Notes: generated by a model from the sequence alone, not told the origin. 64,000 bases of DNA from Pilaira anomala (GCA_025716855.1 JAIXMQ010000013.1:558001-622000); one strand, 5' to 3'. Positions 38,616 through 51,166 are shown, numbered from the stretch's first letter. Program-made: numbers and translations.

Positions 38616-39269
38616 TTAGTGTTGTTCTGCTTGAGGAGGAGTAGAAGAGGTTACTTGAATAGAAGAAGGTGGTTTAGCACTGATGATATGACTTGGAGTA
38701 GGAGCATCATTAAATAAATCGACAGTTTGTTGAACATAAGTTTGAGGAGGTTTAAACCATTCATCATGAAGTTCTTTGACAATGTCATCCAATTTAGTTC
38801 CACTCGTCACGATGGTTCGATTTAAAGCAGGAATATAACAATCTTTTGATTCAATACGAGGACGAATTTCTACCTTGACCCTTTCAACATCATAAATACT
38901 CACAAAATAGGATTTGATCCAATCAGCATAACTTTGTTCTTCATCATAAACATATTGTAAATCAATCACAAGCTCTGTATGAAGGTGTGCTTCAGAATTA
39001 TGCTTGCCAAGAAAGACTGCATTCTCAAGTACAATATCATGGTGATCTTGCATCCAGTCAATAATTTGTTTACGTGTTCCATAAAATGCCCAACGGTTGG
39101 TGTTTCCTGCACTTGAAAGTGTAATCTTCTTTCCTAACAATGGTGGACAAACGACGTGACCTACTTGACCAGGTGAGGAATCTGTATAAAGTAAAGAGTT
39201 TGTTCATAAAGCAAGAAGAAGTTTAACATTAGACAACATACTTATTTCATAACCATAAATAAGCTTCAT
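38616..39269 (-). CDS. Conserved-looking protein, function unknown
   Basis: Two exons (39242-39269 and 38616-39181) join to 197 residues starting MKLIYGYEINSSPGQVGHVV. The second part carries alternating hydrophobic and charged residues that suggest a small alpha/beta domain (RWAFYGTRKQIIDWMQDHH, LVIDLQYVYDEEQSY). The Pro/Ser-rich tail ends PPQAEQH. There is no signal peptide or membrane helix. It lies tandem upstream-to-downstream with the metallopeptidase gene on the same strand, about 150 bases apart. Codon use and splice sites support a real gene. I do not recognise the family. Confidence 0.7.
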
Positions 39270-39423
39270 TTTTAGTTTTTTTTTATTTAATATGTGTTTT
39301 AGGAAAAAAAAAAGAAAAAAAAAATTAGCTGCAAAAAAAAAATATTACAAGTTTTTATATGTCTTTCCGGCCTTTCTGGAAATTCTTCGGGTTGAAACAG
39401 GCCTTATGACATATTTTTTTTTT

Positions 39424-40242
39424 TTACAAAGAGCGCTTCTGGTAATAGATACCAATTTGAGTCATCCAATCAGCAGCAGAACCAAAGAACCCAATCATCT
39501 CATAACCATCAGGAGCCGAAACCAATCTAGGCGAACCACCCATACCACCATACCAAGGCGAGACTCTACCACTACTCAATTTGAACTGTAAGCCATCAAT
39601 CCAAGCACCACTACGTACAATGATCCCCTGAATCTTTTCACCTGGCATAACATCAAAATCAGACCGACCACCACCTGTTTTACCTACACAATCTCTGGTA
39701 CCATCACTCCAATGGATTATAAATCCATCCAAGAAGAAACCATGATGAATCGTGATCCCTCTTGCTTGTTTAAACCGGTTCTCTTTTAAAAAGATGGATT
39801 TGTATCTTGTAGCACCTTCGGGTTCTTGACCGAGTACATCACTTCGAATCACTTTACCTTGAACTCCGGGTAAACGGACTTCATGCGATCCCATAAAATC
39901 TTTAAGGTTTTCAATACTCTTTCCTTCTTGATTAATACATGTCACTTCAATTGAAATATCTTCACTTGATTCACATTTACAGTGATTACAAATATCTTTT
40001 AAGCTTAATTTGAGCATTTTAGGTGGTTCATCTAAAAATTCTAGATGCGTACGATATCCTCCTCTCACATTCATTTCAACAATAGAGACACCTGCGGGTG
40101 CATTCACAAGTACATCTCCTCCTTCAAGTGGTACAAAACTAGGTGCTGTCTTATCCATTTGACATTTTCCATCTTTTGGAAGACGAAATGCTGGATGGAA
40201 ACGAAGACGCATGATATCCAAACGATGCCTACACTTATTATT

Positions 40243-40278
<36 letters not shown>

Positions 40279-41630
40279 TTTTTTTTTTTACCAGTGAGAT
40301 CCATCTTCTGACTTGGGTGGAATACAACCACTATGTCCTGGTTCTTTAGCAACATAAGTACGATTTAAATTATTATAGCCACGACTCATCACACCTTTTC
40401 AAGATGGTTAATATACATACACATACATACATACATATTTTATTTTTCTTTTACCTGTAGGTGTATGCGTCAAGGTGAAAGCATGACCTACTTCATGCAA
40501 CTAATTATATTTTTAGTATATATATATTTCATTTCTCACAATATAAAATATGTATATAGATATTACCATAGCACCTAAACCAATATTGGCAGCTCTCCAC
40601 CATTCACCGGATTCATTTGCATCATTTGCAACGTATCGAGTATCGGTCTTTGTATTATCCATAAAGCAAGGTACAATTTCTTCAATACAGGTAGGCCAAG
40701 CATGTAAGAGATGAGAACCAAAGATACCTAAACGCGTATCGCCCACACCACCACCTAAAGCGGTATGACCCAAAGAAACCTGTTTCTTGATATCCCAATG
40801 AGAATCCAAGATCAATCCAGCAACAATACAAGGCCGTTCATGAAAATGAGGATTTTCTTGTAAATCAGTTAAAAAGAAATCATAAAGACTAGGATAACTT
40901 TCATCTTCTTCTTCACTTTGTTGAGCACGACGTAAATCACGTATCTCCGCAACAGAATGTTTCGATCGAATCACATGTACTTTGGCCGTATTTCTCATAA
41001 CGCCTTTATCCTGAGAAGAGACAGTATCAGGTAAGACATCTTCTTCTAAACGAAATGTACGTCTTCCCATCCCATTTCGATACATTTGTTCTGCACAAAA
41101 TGCTTGCCACATGTATCCTGCCGTTCGAAGTTTTTCTGTAGCAATTGATAAAGTGTCTTGTCCCTTTTTTTGAGGTGGTACGTCAAAAGTAGCAGGTGAA
41201 TCAGATCCAATAAAGATAACCAAGGAGAGTTCTGGGTTCTCCATAAGTGGAACGTAATTCACATGGAAATCTAACCGTTTTTTACCATCAAATACAAACG
41301 AAATTGTATTGAGTCCTGGTGTCAAATGAACCATGGCTTTGAAATGAGAATCAACACATGGCCAACTGGTTTGTGGAAACCCGTGACAAATGACTTGAAT
41401 AGGTTTATCAAAATGGCCTTGTCTAGGTCCTGCTCTACCGTTGACTAATAAAAAACGCTATAAAAGACATTTTAGGAGAGATGATTTTCAAAAGCGTGTG
41501 ACCTCCCCCCCCCCCCTCAAATTTTATTTATATTTACTTGATATACTGTTTCTTTATCTTTGACATTTATTATTTCAATATCATCATGGTTAGGTCTAGG
41601 AGGGACCTGAGGTGCTTGTGTACTCATCAT
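39424..41630 (-). CDS. Zinc metallopeptidase (Zmp1/YIL108W type) with jacalin-like domain
   Basis: Five exons (41538-41630, 40567-41457, 40455-40500, 40292-40394, 39424-40228) join to 645 residues. The catalytic motif LHEVGHAF (HExxH; residues about 330) lies at the start of the third exon, followed by a TPTGVMSRGY turn. The N-terminal part matches the fungal putative peptidase family that includes yeast YIL108W. From about residue 500 to the end the sequence (ITIHHGFFLDGFIIHWSDG, EKIQGIIVRSGAWIDGLQF, GGSPRLVSAPDGYEMIGFFG) has the pattern of a jacalin-type lectin domain. No secretion signal is visible, so a cytosolic or nuclear role is likelier. The exon holding HExxH is only 46 bases. Confidence 0.88.
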
Positions 41631-41929
41631 ACTGTTATTAAAATAGTCTTTATATATATATATATATATATAAAAAAGAAAAAAAAAAAAAGACGCGAAA
41701 CTCTTTTCGTTCTCTTTTATGGATATATAAACGCGCGTCACCAGACTAATAACAATAAAGCCTTTTATCGTTAGGTAATACCAAATATTTATAGACGCCG
41801 CAAAGTGTATAATAAACAATGCACAATTACGTTCCTGAAACCATGTTTTTTTTTTTTTTGACAGATGTGTAAATATGGAGAATGAAAAAAGATCGCATCT
41901 TTTGGTAAGGTAAATTTAATTCTATTCAA

Positions 41930-41964
<35 letters not shown>

Positions 41965-42189
41965 TGAAGCGTTTCTTAATATACCAGATGACCCTTTTTA
42001 TAAAGTAACAGCTTTTAGCTTGGTAACAAAAGGCTAAACTCTTTAAAAGGTCAAAAAATGAAACCACAGTCCTGGTGTAACGAATTTTTTTTTTCACGTG
42101 CAATAATTCTTTTAAAAAAAATTCCCTTTGGGAAACATTTTTTTCTTTTTCTCTTTCACACTCTTCTTTTATATATAAAACAAAATAAG
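41631..42189. promoter_or_regulatory. Divergent intergenic region
   Basis: Between the metallopeptidase start (minus) and the CRAL-TRIO start (plus). It contains AT and A runs and a (CA)n microsatellite at 41932-41960. A pyrimidine-rich block and a tatataaaac motif directly precede the ATG at 42190, which could serve as a core promoter. No specific factor sites were recognised. Confidence 0.4.
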
Positions 42190-43796
42190 ATGGAAATCTA
42201 TCAGAAACGCCAATTAGAAAACAATCAACAATATAAAGCGTATGAAGAAACGATTGATAGTATACAAAGTGCATTACGTAGAGAGATATCACACTTGGTA
42301 CAAGAATTTGAACTGTCAGCAGAAGAAGCGGAAGGGATTGAAGAATTTATAAAAGACAGAGGTAAAAAAAAGAATAAATAGTTTAAATAAATTTAGATAT
42401 TAACACTCTCATAATAAAAAGCAACTGTGTTCCGATTTCTACGTAAAAATAATTACTCCTTAACGACATCTATTTCATTATTACTTGATACAATTCGATG
42501 GAGAATCTTGGCAGAAATTGATTCAATTCGAGTTTCAACCGTACGAGACTTTTTAAACCAACCACTTGTTTATTTTCATAAGACAGATAAATTCAATCGA
42601 CCCATCTTGATTGTCAACCTTGCTTATTTACCACAAGCACCTATGGGTTGTGATGTCACAGAATTCTTAACACCCCTTGTTATATTTGTATTAGAAACTG
42701 CTCGTTTATTAATATGGGATAAAACAAGAGAGAGAATTGAGTTGGGTATATTGAATCCACTTGTGATGGATATAGTCATCTTGGTTGAATTTAAAAATGC
42801 TACTTCATTACCTATGGTAAATATTAGTGTATTATATTATATCATCATTCACTCACTCTTAGTTAATAATAGGATATCACATTACTAAAGTCATTTGTTA
42901 CATTACTAAGAAGATATCCTGGTTTAACAGGTACAGTCAACTTGTTAAATTTCGGTTGGATGTATCAAGGATTATGGCAAATGTGTAAATTAATCTTATC
43001 AGAAGAAGCAAAATCCAAAGTAAATTTTCCAAGATTAAAAGATTTAAAAGAGACGATTGAAGAAGAAGATTTGATTATTGAATTAGGTGGAAAAGATGAA
43101 TTTATATGGGATTCAACTAGAGATGAATATTATGCAAAATATAGAAAGAGTCATATAATAATAAGTCGTCGTAACTCCAACTGTTCTATATATTATGATT
43201 CCATCGATCATTTACAATCAACAACAACAACAAGACCTACAAATTCATTATATGCTACACCTATTGCTTCTTTAACTCCTGTTACAAGTCATACCAATTT
43301 AAATAATCTTGCAAAAGTCTATTCTAATCTATCACTTCAAACTAAATTAGGGAATAATATATCTCCACGATTTCGTTCTACTTTAAAAAAGACATTGGGA
43401 GATTTATTTGTCACACCTTCCTCTTCCTCTTCTTCTGCTTCAAATGATAATAATATGATTGCAGGTGTACCTTCATGGGTTTTATCAGAAAAATTAAATG
43501 CAATTCATCAAGAAAGTAATAATAGTAATAATAATAATAATAATAATAGTTGGTTGATAAGATTATTATTAAAAAGTCAACATATCTCAAGACAAATTAC
43601 ACTAAAAGTATTAAGAAAGTTAATTCGATACAAGAGTACATTCTATTGGGTGATTGCTTGCTTTTTATTAAGAAATGGAGTTCAAGAACTAATTCAACAT
43701 GTATTTATGCTAATGATGCAAGTTGTACTTGATTTTAATTCGGTCAGAAATACGGCCCTGATGAGCACTCTAACGAGAGGTCAAATGACTTTATAG
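42190..43796 (+). CDS. CRAL-TRIO (Sec14-like) domain protein
   Basis: Three exons (42190-42361, 42422-42816, 42873-43796) join in frame to 496 residues. An N-terminal helix bundle contains TVFRFLRKNNYS, the CRAL-TRIO-N pattern. A lipid-binding fold follows: FNRPILIVNLAYLP, then a strand ending NATSLPM, then RYPGLTGTVNLLNFGWMYQ. The C-terminal 250 residues are low-complexity Ser/Asn/Thr-rich with poly-Asn and a hydrophobic end near residues 455-480. Such proteins move phosphatidylinositol or other lipids between membranes. The third exon is unusually long for a Sec14 protein, so the tail may be a lineage-specific addition that tethers it to membranes. The exact ligand is unknown. Confidence 0.85.
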
Positions 43797-43835
43797 TATG
43801 ACGTACAAGATATATATAATAGTAATTAGTAGTAG

Positions 43836-43850
43836 TCGTAGTAGTAGTCT

Positions 43851-43932
<82 letters not shown>
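43836..43932. repeat. (AGT)n microsatellite
   Basis: About 30 units of AGT/GTA with few interruptions, just after the CRAL-TRIO stop. It is followed by a poly-A run near 43957-43977. Frames crossing it give homopolymeric Thr or Ser and are not genes. Confidence 0.95.
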
Positions 43933-43992
43933 CATCATGCAAAACTAAATAAATAAAAAAAAAAAAAAAAAAAAAAATGTCTTTAGTTTAGA

Positions 43993-44370
43993 CTAAACAT
44001 CTAAATATTTATTATTATTATCCAACATTTCAGCTCTAACGATTAATATATCTCTATCAGGTAAAGAGCCTAACAACATGGCAGGATAAAGTGTAATTTC
44101 TTTTTCAAAATGACTATCACTTAATCGAATATAAAGACAATGATGATCGTATCGAATAAATTCATGTACTGAATCATCTTCTTCATCTAAATCAATCTCT
44201 AAATGATTGACCACTTCTTTTTCTTGCAGTAGTAATTCTTCTTGTTTTAATATGAGTTCCATAAGTTCTTCATGATGTCGATAAACGTATTCTAGTTTCT
44301 TTTGATTTACTCTATCAAATGGTATCCACGCGTCTGTAAACTGATTATTCTCAAAGAACCAAGTAACCAT
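43993..44370 (-). CDS. WWE-like protein related to DDHD phospholipase N-terminus
   Basis: A single exon of 125 residues starts MVTWFFENNQFTDAWIPFDR. The pattern W-F-x...W-x-P-F...LE-x-x-Y matches the WWE-like start of DDHD-type phospholipases (DDHD1/PA-PLA1 and yeast YOR022C). The rest (YIRLSDSHFEKEITLYPAML and a final VRAEML) fits the same beta-rich domain. The catalytic hydrolase part is absent, so this is either a stand-alone domain or the 5' end of a broken gene. It ends 60 bases from the microsatellite that separates it from the convergent CRAL-TRIO gene. The functional assignment is tentative. Confidence 0.55.
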   Translation of the reverse strand: MVTWFFENNQFTDAWIPFDRVNQKKLEYVYRHHEELMELILKQEELLLQEKEVVNHLEIDLDEEDDSVHEFIRYDHHCLYIRLSDSHFEKEITLYPAMLLGSLPDRDILIVRAEMLDNNNKYLDV

Positions 44371-44928
44371 TCTTTCTCTTATGTAACGTATGAGTCTATT
44401 TTATATGCAAAAGAAAAAAAAAAAAAAAAAGTGAGAAAGAAAAAAGGGGAGAAAAAAAAAATATATATGTGTATTTATACCCTTTCACTCACTCACTCAC
44501 TCACTCACTCAATGACTCTCTTTTGACTTCATTCTCTCTTATATATATATATATATACATGTATTCATGTGACTTATAATTCATATTATACTCGTCATTA
44601 TGCTTATGAATACCGGACTATCCCGATTACTTTAAGTGATTTTTGTCAGTTCCAGTTTAAAGTATCACGGTTTAAACCCAGTCAGATTTTTTTTTTTTTT
44701 TTTTGGCAAAGCAATTACAGTGTCTGTTGTGCCATAGAAACACAATGTACCACATCACTTCTTCTGTCAGTTGGTTCGTTCTCCCTCTTCCCTCTTCCAA
44801 TCACAGTACCTTTTTATTTTACTCCTATTTTTTTTTTGTAAATATAAAATGTATTCTTTATTCTTTTTTTTTTCTTCTTCTTTTAACCCTTTATTTTCTT
44901 TTTCTTGAAAAAAACAAAAACGCGAATG
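44371..44928. other. Intergenic region, divergent promoters
   Basis: Between the WWE-like gene start and the GATA-factor start. It contains TCAC repeats near 44487-44510 and TA repeats near 44541-44556. The pyrimidine-rich block 44820-44890 probably leads into the GATA-factor transcript. Confidence 0.4.
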
Positions 44929-45436
44929 ACTCAATATTACCATTTCAACTTACATTCATCATCAACAAACGAAATACCCTTTCAATCTATTTTACCATCA
45001 CCGTTACCAGCGCCACCACCAACACAAGTACAAGTACCAGCACTAAAAACACCACGCACATCAATCATATCGGAACCAACAAAAGATTTTAGGTACATAA
45101 AAATCGAATTTTTTTTTTTTTATAGTATATCAACTAATGAAACAAAATCAATATTATAGAACAATAATAAACGATTTAAATGAGGTTTTTATTATTTTAT
45201 TTTATTTTTTATATACAAGGTAAATATTTAACCCTTTTCAAGGTTTATAGTTGTGCTTCAACTATTTCAAATGGATTCGATAAAAGTTCAATTCATGCAT
45301 CAACACCAATTCATTTACCTAGCATAAATGAACTTGATTGTATGATAGATATTACAGGTAAAATGATGAGAGTTTTACATGATGCTAAACATAAATGGTA
45401 TATTCCGGACCCTTCGTCTCATCTTCCTCCTCCTCT

Positions 45437-45477
<41 letters not shown>

Positions 45478-46231
45478 CTCCTCTTTTACCTGTAACACAA
45501 TATCGGACAGTTGTGTCAAATACACAAGAATCTCGTACAACAACAACAAAGCGTCCTTTTAAAAGACAGGTAAATTAACCTTCTTTTTTTTTTTTTTTTT
45601 TTTTTCATCACTTACATTATTTTAATTATAGCGTAGTACTTCTTCTTCAAGTCATCATTATCCATCGAGAAACGAATGTCATTCCTGTAAAAGGTAATAG
45701 TTTTTTTTATTTTTTTTATTTTTAAATAAAGAAACAATCATCTCAACTTTTTATAGTACTGAAACTCCCGAGTGGCGAAAAGGACCCCTTGGTAAAAAAA
45801 AAAAATATTGTTTTATATTAGGTGGTGTCAATTAAATTATTGATCTCTCTCTCTCTCTCTCTTTCTCTTCTAATATGTAGGTCCTCGTACGTTGTGTAAT
45901 GCATGCGGTTTAAGTATGTGCAGTTTCCGAAATCATAATAACATAAAACATTTTTTACTTCTACTCCTTTATCCTAATTTCATTGTTCTTTTTTCCTAGT
46001 TTGGACTAAACTTTGTAAAGAAAAAGCTGATGAGAAATCAAATTCACCAACTCTATCTGATGACGGTAAAAAAAAAAAAAAAAGATATAAAAATAGTAAC
46101 AACAACAACAACAACAACAATCCTTTACTGAATTTCTTTTTTTAGGTCATTCTGAAGGTACAACAACAACAACCTTATCTTCAACAAGCTTAGATCACAA
46201 GAAATATACACTTTCCTTTTTATTATCTTAG
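44929..46231 (+). CDS. GATA-type zinc finger factor, White-Collar-2-like
   Basis: A multi-exon plus-strand gene ends at the TAG at 46229-46231. The zinc finger is split over three small exons (45632-45693, 45757-45791, 45881-45913). It reads CHSCKS, TETPEWRKGPLG and PRTLCNACGL, followed by IWTKLCKEK: a C-x2-C-x18-C-x2-C finger. EWRKGP-L-GP-x-TLCNACGL is typical of the White-Collar (WC-1/WC-2) subclass, which controls light responses in fungi. The N-terminus is Pro/Thr-rich. A PAS domain expected in WC-2 is not clear: only short segments (RTIINDLNE, VYSCASTISNGF) could belong to one. The junctions in 45090-45245 are uncertain, so I leave the 5' exons approximate. The gene converges tightly on Syf1. 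Confidence 0.75.
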
Positions 46232-46321
46232 CAAAAAAAAAAAAAAAAAAAAAAAAAAAGGGATCTTTTTCTTTAAATTGTAATATAATATATATATATA
46301 TATCTTTCTTTCTTTTTTTTT

Positions 46322-48241
46322 TTAAACACTGGGAAAAGTCGCTTGTACACTACGTTTAATACGAAGCATTTCTTTAAAGGTATCTTCATTACCATGTTGA
46401 ACTTCAAAGTCATGCCATGTTTTCCAGAATCCAGGTTGAGTCTATAATAACAAAAATAAATAAGCAACTTTTTTTTTTTTTTTACATGTATATATATAAT
46501 ATGACTTACTCTTGGATCAAATAATTGTGATGCAAAACCATAAATTGCACGTGCACGATCAATTTCACCTAATTTTCTTTCAAGCTCTGCATATCTTAAA
46601 CTCATCACACGTACATCCTTATCAGGAAGCGCTTCAATAGCACGTTCATAAATCTCACGAGAAGCCATAATACCAAATGATTCAGTTGCTTTAGCAATAT
46701 AGTATTCATACATGACCATACGGTCTTCATCAGCAACAGCGCGCGTGGCACGATCATAAATACGCATCGCATGTCTAGCCAAACCATATTCTTCTTCTAA
46801 TTTACCATACATTAAATAAATTGGTTTAGCATACTTTGGAGGACAAGCATCTAAAGCTTGTTCAAACAAATCTCGAGCTCTTTCCAATTTAGTTCCACCA
46901 TAACGTTTCAAGAATCTTTCTAAATAAATATTCCATAATTCAAATGCAATTGGCCAGCCAAATAATTCAATACCACGTTCATATACCTTGAATGATTCTT
47001 CAAAGTATTGATTTTCTTCTAAAAACGTTGCATAATTGACTATAATTTGTGGATTGGCAATTCTTAAATCCATCACCTTATCATAAACTGCCTTTGTACT
47101 CTCAATTGTACCCACACTTTCTTCAAGATCAATATAGAAACTCCATAATCGAAGACTCTTGAAGACTCGGTGTTGAACTGGAATCGATTCATCATGGAAA
47201 TTCACTTGTTTAGGATTCACGCTCAAGAATTTAGGGATTTGGGTCGCTCGATCCATCACTGCAATTGCTGCATCAAAATCATCATGGCGTGTCTCCATTT
47301 CGGCATATTCACACCATACTTCGGCCAAATCATTCACACTCTTATAATTTACTTTAACTGCCTTCTCGAAAATGGCTCGTGCTGATTCAAGGTCATTTCC
47401 ATCTTCATAAAATTTAGCAAATTTAGCCCATAATTCATGTAATTTACCGTGTGCTCTCTTTGGATTAATAGTCTGTACAGCTTGTGTATATGTCTCTACA
47501 ACCTGTAAAGTCATAATAATAATGAGTATGTTAGTCTATAGTTATCTATCTAGCTATCTAGCTATCTATATATTTACCTTTTCTTTATTATCACCCCAAA
47601 GTATTGCTCTTTGTTGCCATTCTAAAACGTTATTAGGATTTTGTCTTAAAAGTACATCATTCACCAAGAAAGGACGACGATCCATCAATCTTTCAAATCT
47701 TAATAAACGTAAATCTAAATCTAAATCTTCCTCATCATCCTTTTCTCCATTCGCTTCACGTTCAGCCGCCATTTCCATCTTGGTCGTGATCATTTCTTCT
47801 TCAAACTCTGCATAAGCATCAAAGATGACTGTGAAATCTCTTACGGTCATGACAGTCGTAATTCCTTCCTCAAACGTATCTCTTGCTTTTTCAATCTGAC
47901 CCATCTTGATCCAATACATGGCTAATCGTGCATACAAAATACCCACTTGATCTGTGAATCGTTTAATACCACTTCGAATAATAGGTTCCACTTGAACACT
48001 CTTGATATCTTCACAATGGTCTACTGCTAATTCACATAATTGTTGCCATAATTGATAATGTGATTTTCCACGAGCAGATGCAAATTTCGTGTTGTTCACA
48101 ATACGTACAAGTTGAATAGCTGCTTCATCGTAATGTCCAAGTTGAATTAAACTATCAACATAATTTTCTACAAATGAAGGTTCCAACTGATTTTTTTTTT
48201 TTTGTGTGTGTTTAATTTTTTTTTTTTTCTTTACTTAAAAA

Positions 48242-48276
<35 letters not shown>

Positions 48277-48912
48277 TTTAAATAACGACGATGAATACAA
48301 ATGGCAGTTTCTCCACCTGCTGCTTTAGCAAATTTTAAATAAAGATCCCAAATACGAGTGTGATGAGTGACAGGAAGAGCACGCAATGCGTTATCGAAAG
48401 AACGTCTGGTTTTTGTAATCATAGGTAATGTAGTTAATAAAGAAAGATAATCTAACCAAATTCTAGGCATCTAAATAAAAGCATTTAATGTTTTCCATAC
48501 TCTCTCTTTTTTTTTTTTTTTGTATAAAAAAAATTTTACCTTGTTGAGTAAAACAAGAGCACGTTCATATAAAGCGATGACAGCATTGTATTGTGATTGA
48601 TGTCGAACTGCGTTCAAGCCTTTTAAAGTATCGCGTCGAATATCAAGATATTGTTTCCATAACTTGTATGAGCCAGGCAATTCGTTCAGTGCACGTTCAT
48701 ATACAAAATATAACTCATTAGCTGAGCCATGACGTTTATGATCAATATATCGTAACCAAACACGAAGTGAAAAAGGACTTCGAAGGAGTTCTTCTTCGTA
48801 TGGTATATCGTGTTCGTTCTAATAGAGACGAGATTAGTTTTTTTTTTTTTCTTTTCTCTTTTCTTTATTTGGTTCACCTTACAATCAAGAATCCTTCGTG
48901 ATTGGCAACCAT
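46322..48912 (-). CDS. SYF1: Pre-mRNA splicing factor Syf1 (XAB2)
   Basis: A minus-strand multi-exon gene encodes a HAT-repeat protein of the Prp19-associated (NTC) spliceosome complex. The start is [10 protein letters not shown] followed by an exon reading [20 protein letters not shown]. Successive HAT motifs follow ([55 protein letters not shown]). The protein ends in an exon with [32 protein letters not shown] and then FPSV and a stop. The human and yeast proteins continue about 80-120 residues past this RSVQAT point with an acidic tail, which is missing here. The stop lies only 91 bases from the convergent GATA-factor stop. Introns are short and T-rich. Family membership is certain. Confidence 0.93.
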
Positions 48913-49196
48913 TGTTTTAATTCTTTAAAGCAAAAAAAAAAAAGCAACAAAAAGCAAAAAACTAGTTTTAAAGTGAAAAAAAAAAAAAAAAAAGCCGGAT
49001 GAAAGAGACGTCATCAAGGAAAGACATTTTTGTTTAATAACGAACACTCCGCTGAAGAAGTGGTTTATGTAGTTAAGCCAAAAAATGTTTAAAATGTTTA
49101 TTTTGGGAGGGAGAGAGATACAAATACAATACAAAATGAATAACGAAAAAAAAAAAAAAGGTTATCCACTATTAAATAAAATTAAAAGAAAGAAAT
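48913..49196. other. Intergenic, Syf1 promoter side
   Basis: A short A-rich stretch between the Syf1 start and the SHMT stop. It contains long A runs near 48928-48944 and 48977-48993 and no gene. Confidence 0.5.
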
Positions 49197-51166
49197 CTAT
49201 TGATACTTCATTTCAGTTTCCCAGAAACCAACAGTAGGGAAAGCAGAAGCAAACTCAGAAACTTCCTTCTTCAAGTCTTGAATAGACTTAATTTGAGTTC
49301 CATCACCAATATGTGCCTTGAAATCACTCAATTTCTTTCCAGAAGTCTTTTCCTTTTCATCCTTTGTAATCTTGACAGCACGATCAATGAAATCAGCAAT
49401 CTTTACAAAGTCATTTTCTTCTAAACCACGAGAAGTCATAGCAGGAGAACCTAAACGAAGACCACCAGGAATTAATGCAGATTTATCACCAGGAACGGTA
49501 TTCTTGTTGGAGGCAATATTGATCAATTCAAGTACACGTTCCACACGAGCACCATCCACTCCCTTAGACTTTAAGTCAAGTAATAATAAATGGTTATCAG
49601 TACCACCAGAGACAAGGTTGTATTCGAGCTCAAGGAATCTCTTGGCAAATGCTGAGTTGTTGCTCAAGACTTGGACTTGGTATTCCTTGAATAAAGGTGT
49701 TTTGACTTGCTTTAATGCAACGGCTAAAGCACCAATGGTATGGTTATGAGGTCCACCTTGATGACCAGGGAAGACAGATTGGTTGATAGGGTTCTCTAAA
49801 TCATATTGAATTTCTATTCATCGTAAATTTTTTGTTAATAAAAAATTTGTTTCTTATTTTACAGTTATATATATATATATATATATATGTTTACCTTTGC
49901 CCTTCTTGTCAACACTACGAAGACCCTTTCTGAAGAAGATCATGGCACCTCTGGGTCCACGAAGAGACTTGTGGGTAGTCGTGGTAACAACATCAGCATA
50001 TTCAAAGGGACTAGCCAAGACGCCAGCTGCAACTAGACCAGAGATATGAGCCATATCAGCCATCAAATAAGCACCACATTTATCGGCAATCTAAAAAATA
50101 TATATATACATTAGAAGAAAAAAAAAAAAAAATTTAAGAGTAAATCTATATTTTACCTTTCTCATTCTGGCGTAATCAATGGTACGAGCATAGGCAGAGG
50201 TACCAGCAACAATGATCTTGGGTCTGTAGAGCATAGCGTTAGATTCTAAAGTATCATAATCAATAAGACCAGTAGATTCATCTAAACGGTAAGGTAAAGT
50301 TTCAAAGTAAGCAGAGACTTGAGAAATCTTCTTGTTGGGAAGTTGATAACCGTGGGATAAACTATACAATACACACACACAGGTTTAAAAATTTATACAC
50401 GCACATACAAAAAAAAAAAAATCAACTTACTGTCCACCATGGGGAAGATCAAGACCCATAATACGGTCATGAGGCTTTAAAAGAGCACCATAAACATACA
50501 AGTTAGCAGGGGCACCAGATAAAGGTTGAACATTGACACCCCACTTATCGTTTTCGAGATCAAAGGCTTCTAAAGCTCTTTGACGACAGAGGTTTTCAGA
50601 CATATCAATGAATTCGTTACCACCATAGTATCTATTATATATAAATTAATCTACCCGTTATTTTAAATGAGTGATTTATTTTATTTTTACCTAGCACCGG
50701 GATAACCTTCAGAATACTTGTTTTGCATAATACTACCAAGAACATCCATAACGGCTCTGGAAGTAAAGTTCTAATATAGAAATAATTAATACATGATTTA
50801 TCAAGTAAATTTTTTTTTTTTTTTTTACCTCGGAAGGAATAAGATCGACACTCTCTTGTTGTCTCTTCTTTTCTCTTTCAATAATATCAAACATTTCAGG
50901 ATCCATCTTCTCGAGTCTCTCGTTAAGGAACTAAGAAAAAAGATATGAGTATATCATTCTATTGTTTCTCATAATTGAATTCTTTTTTTCTTACCTCTCT
51001 TTGACCAGCAGGGAAGACATACCCACGCTATAATATAAAAGTAGTTAGAAATCACGTATTTTTAAAAAGGATTTGTTCCTGAAACACTTACTGATTGGAC
51101 CATAGCAGGTCTCATCATACGTAAAGTAGAAGGCTTTGCAGCGTTACCAATAAGAGATCGAAGCAT
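49197..51166 (-). CDS. Serine hydroxymethyltransferase, mitochondrial
   Basis: A minus-strand gene with about seven to eight exons encodes SHMT, which interconverts serine and glycine with tetrahydrofolate. The start [20 protein letters not shown] is Arg/Ser-rich with no acids, like a mitochondrial presequence. A canonical fold follows: [39 protein letters not shown], and the PLP lysine region [20 protein letters not shown] (exon near 49890-50090). The C-terminus carries [18 protein letters not shown]. Cofactor and substrate residues appear intact. A 63-base poly-A run lies about 160 bases upstream of the start. The frequency of glycine, alanine and preferred codons suggests strong expression. 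Confidence 0.95.

Noticed and set aside
40045..40311. Plus-strand frame inside the metallopeptidase gene
   Set aside because: Antisense shadow of coding exons plus a CT microsatellite.
43744..43938. Poly-Thr frame
   Set aside because: Microsatellite (AGT)n read on the minus strand.
46273..46321. Extension of Syf1 through the A-rich tract
   Set aside because: The in-frame TAA at 46322-46324 ends the protein; the longer frame there reads a different phase through an intron-like region.
49318..49749. 143-codon plus-strand frame
   Set aside because: Antisense of the well-supported SHMT exon.
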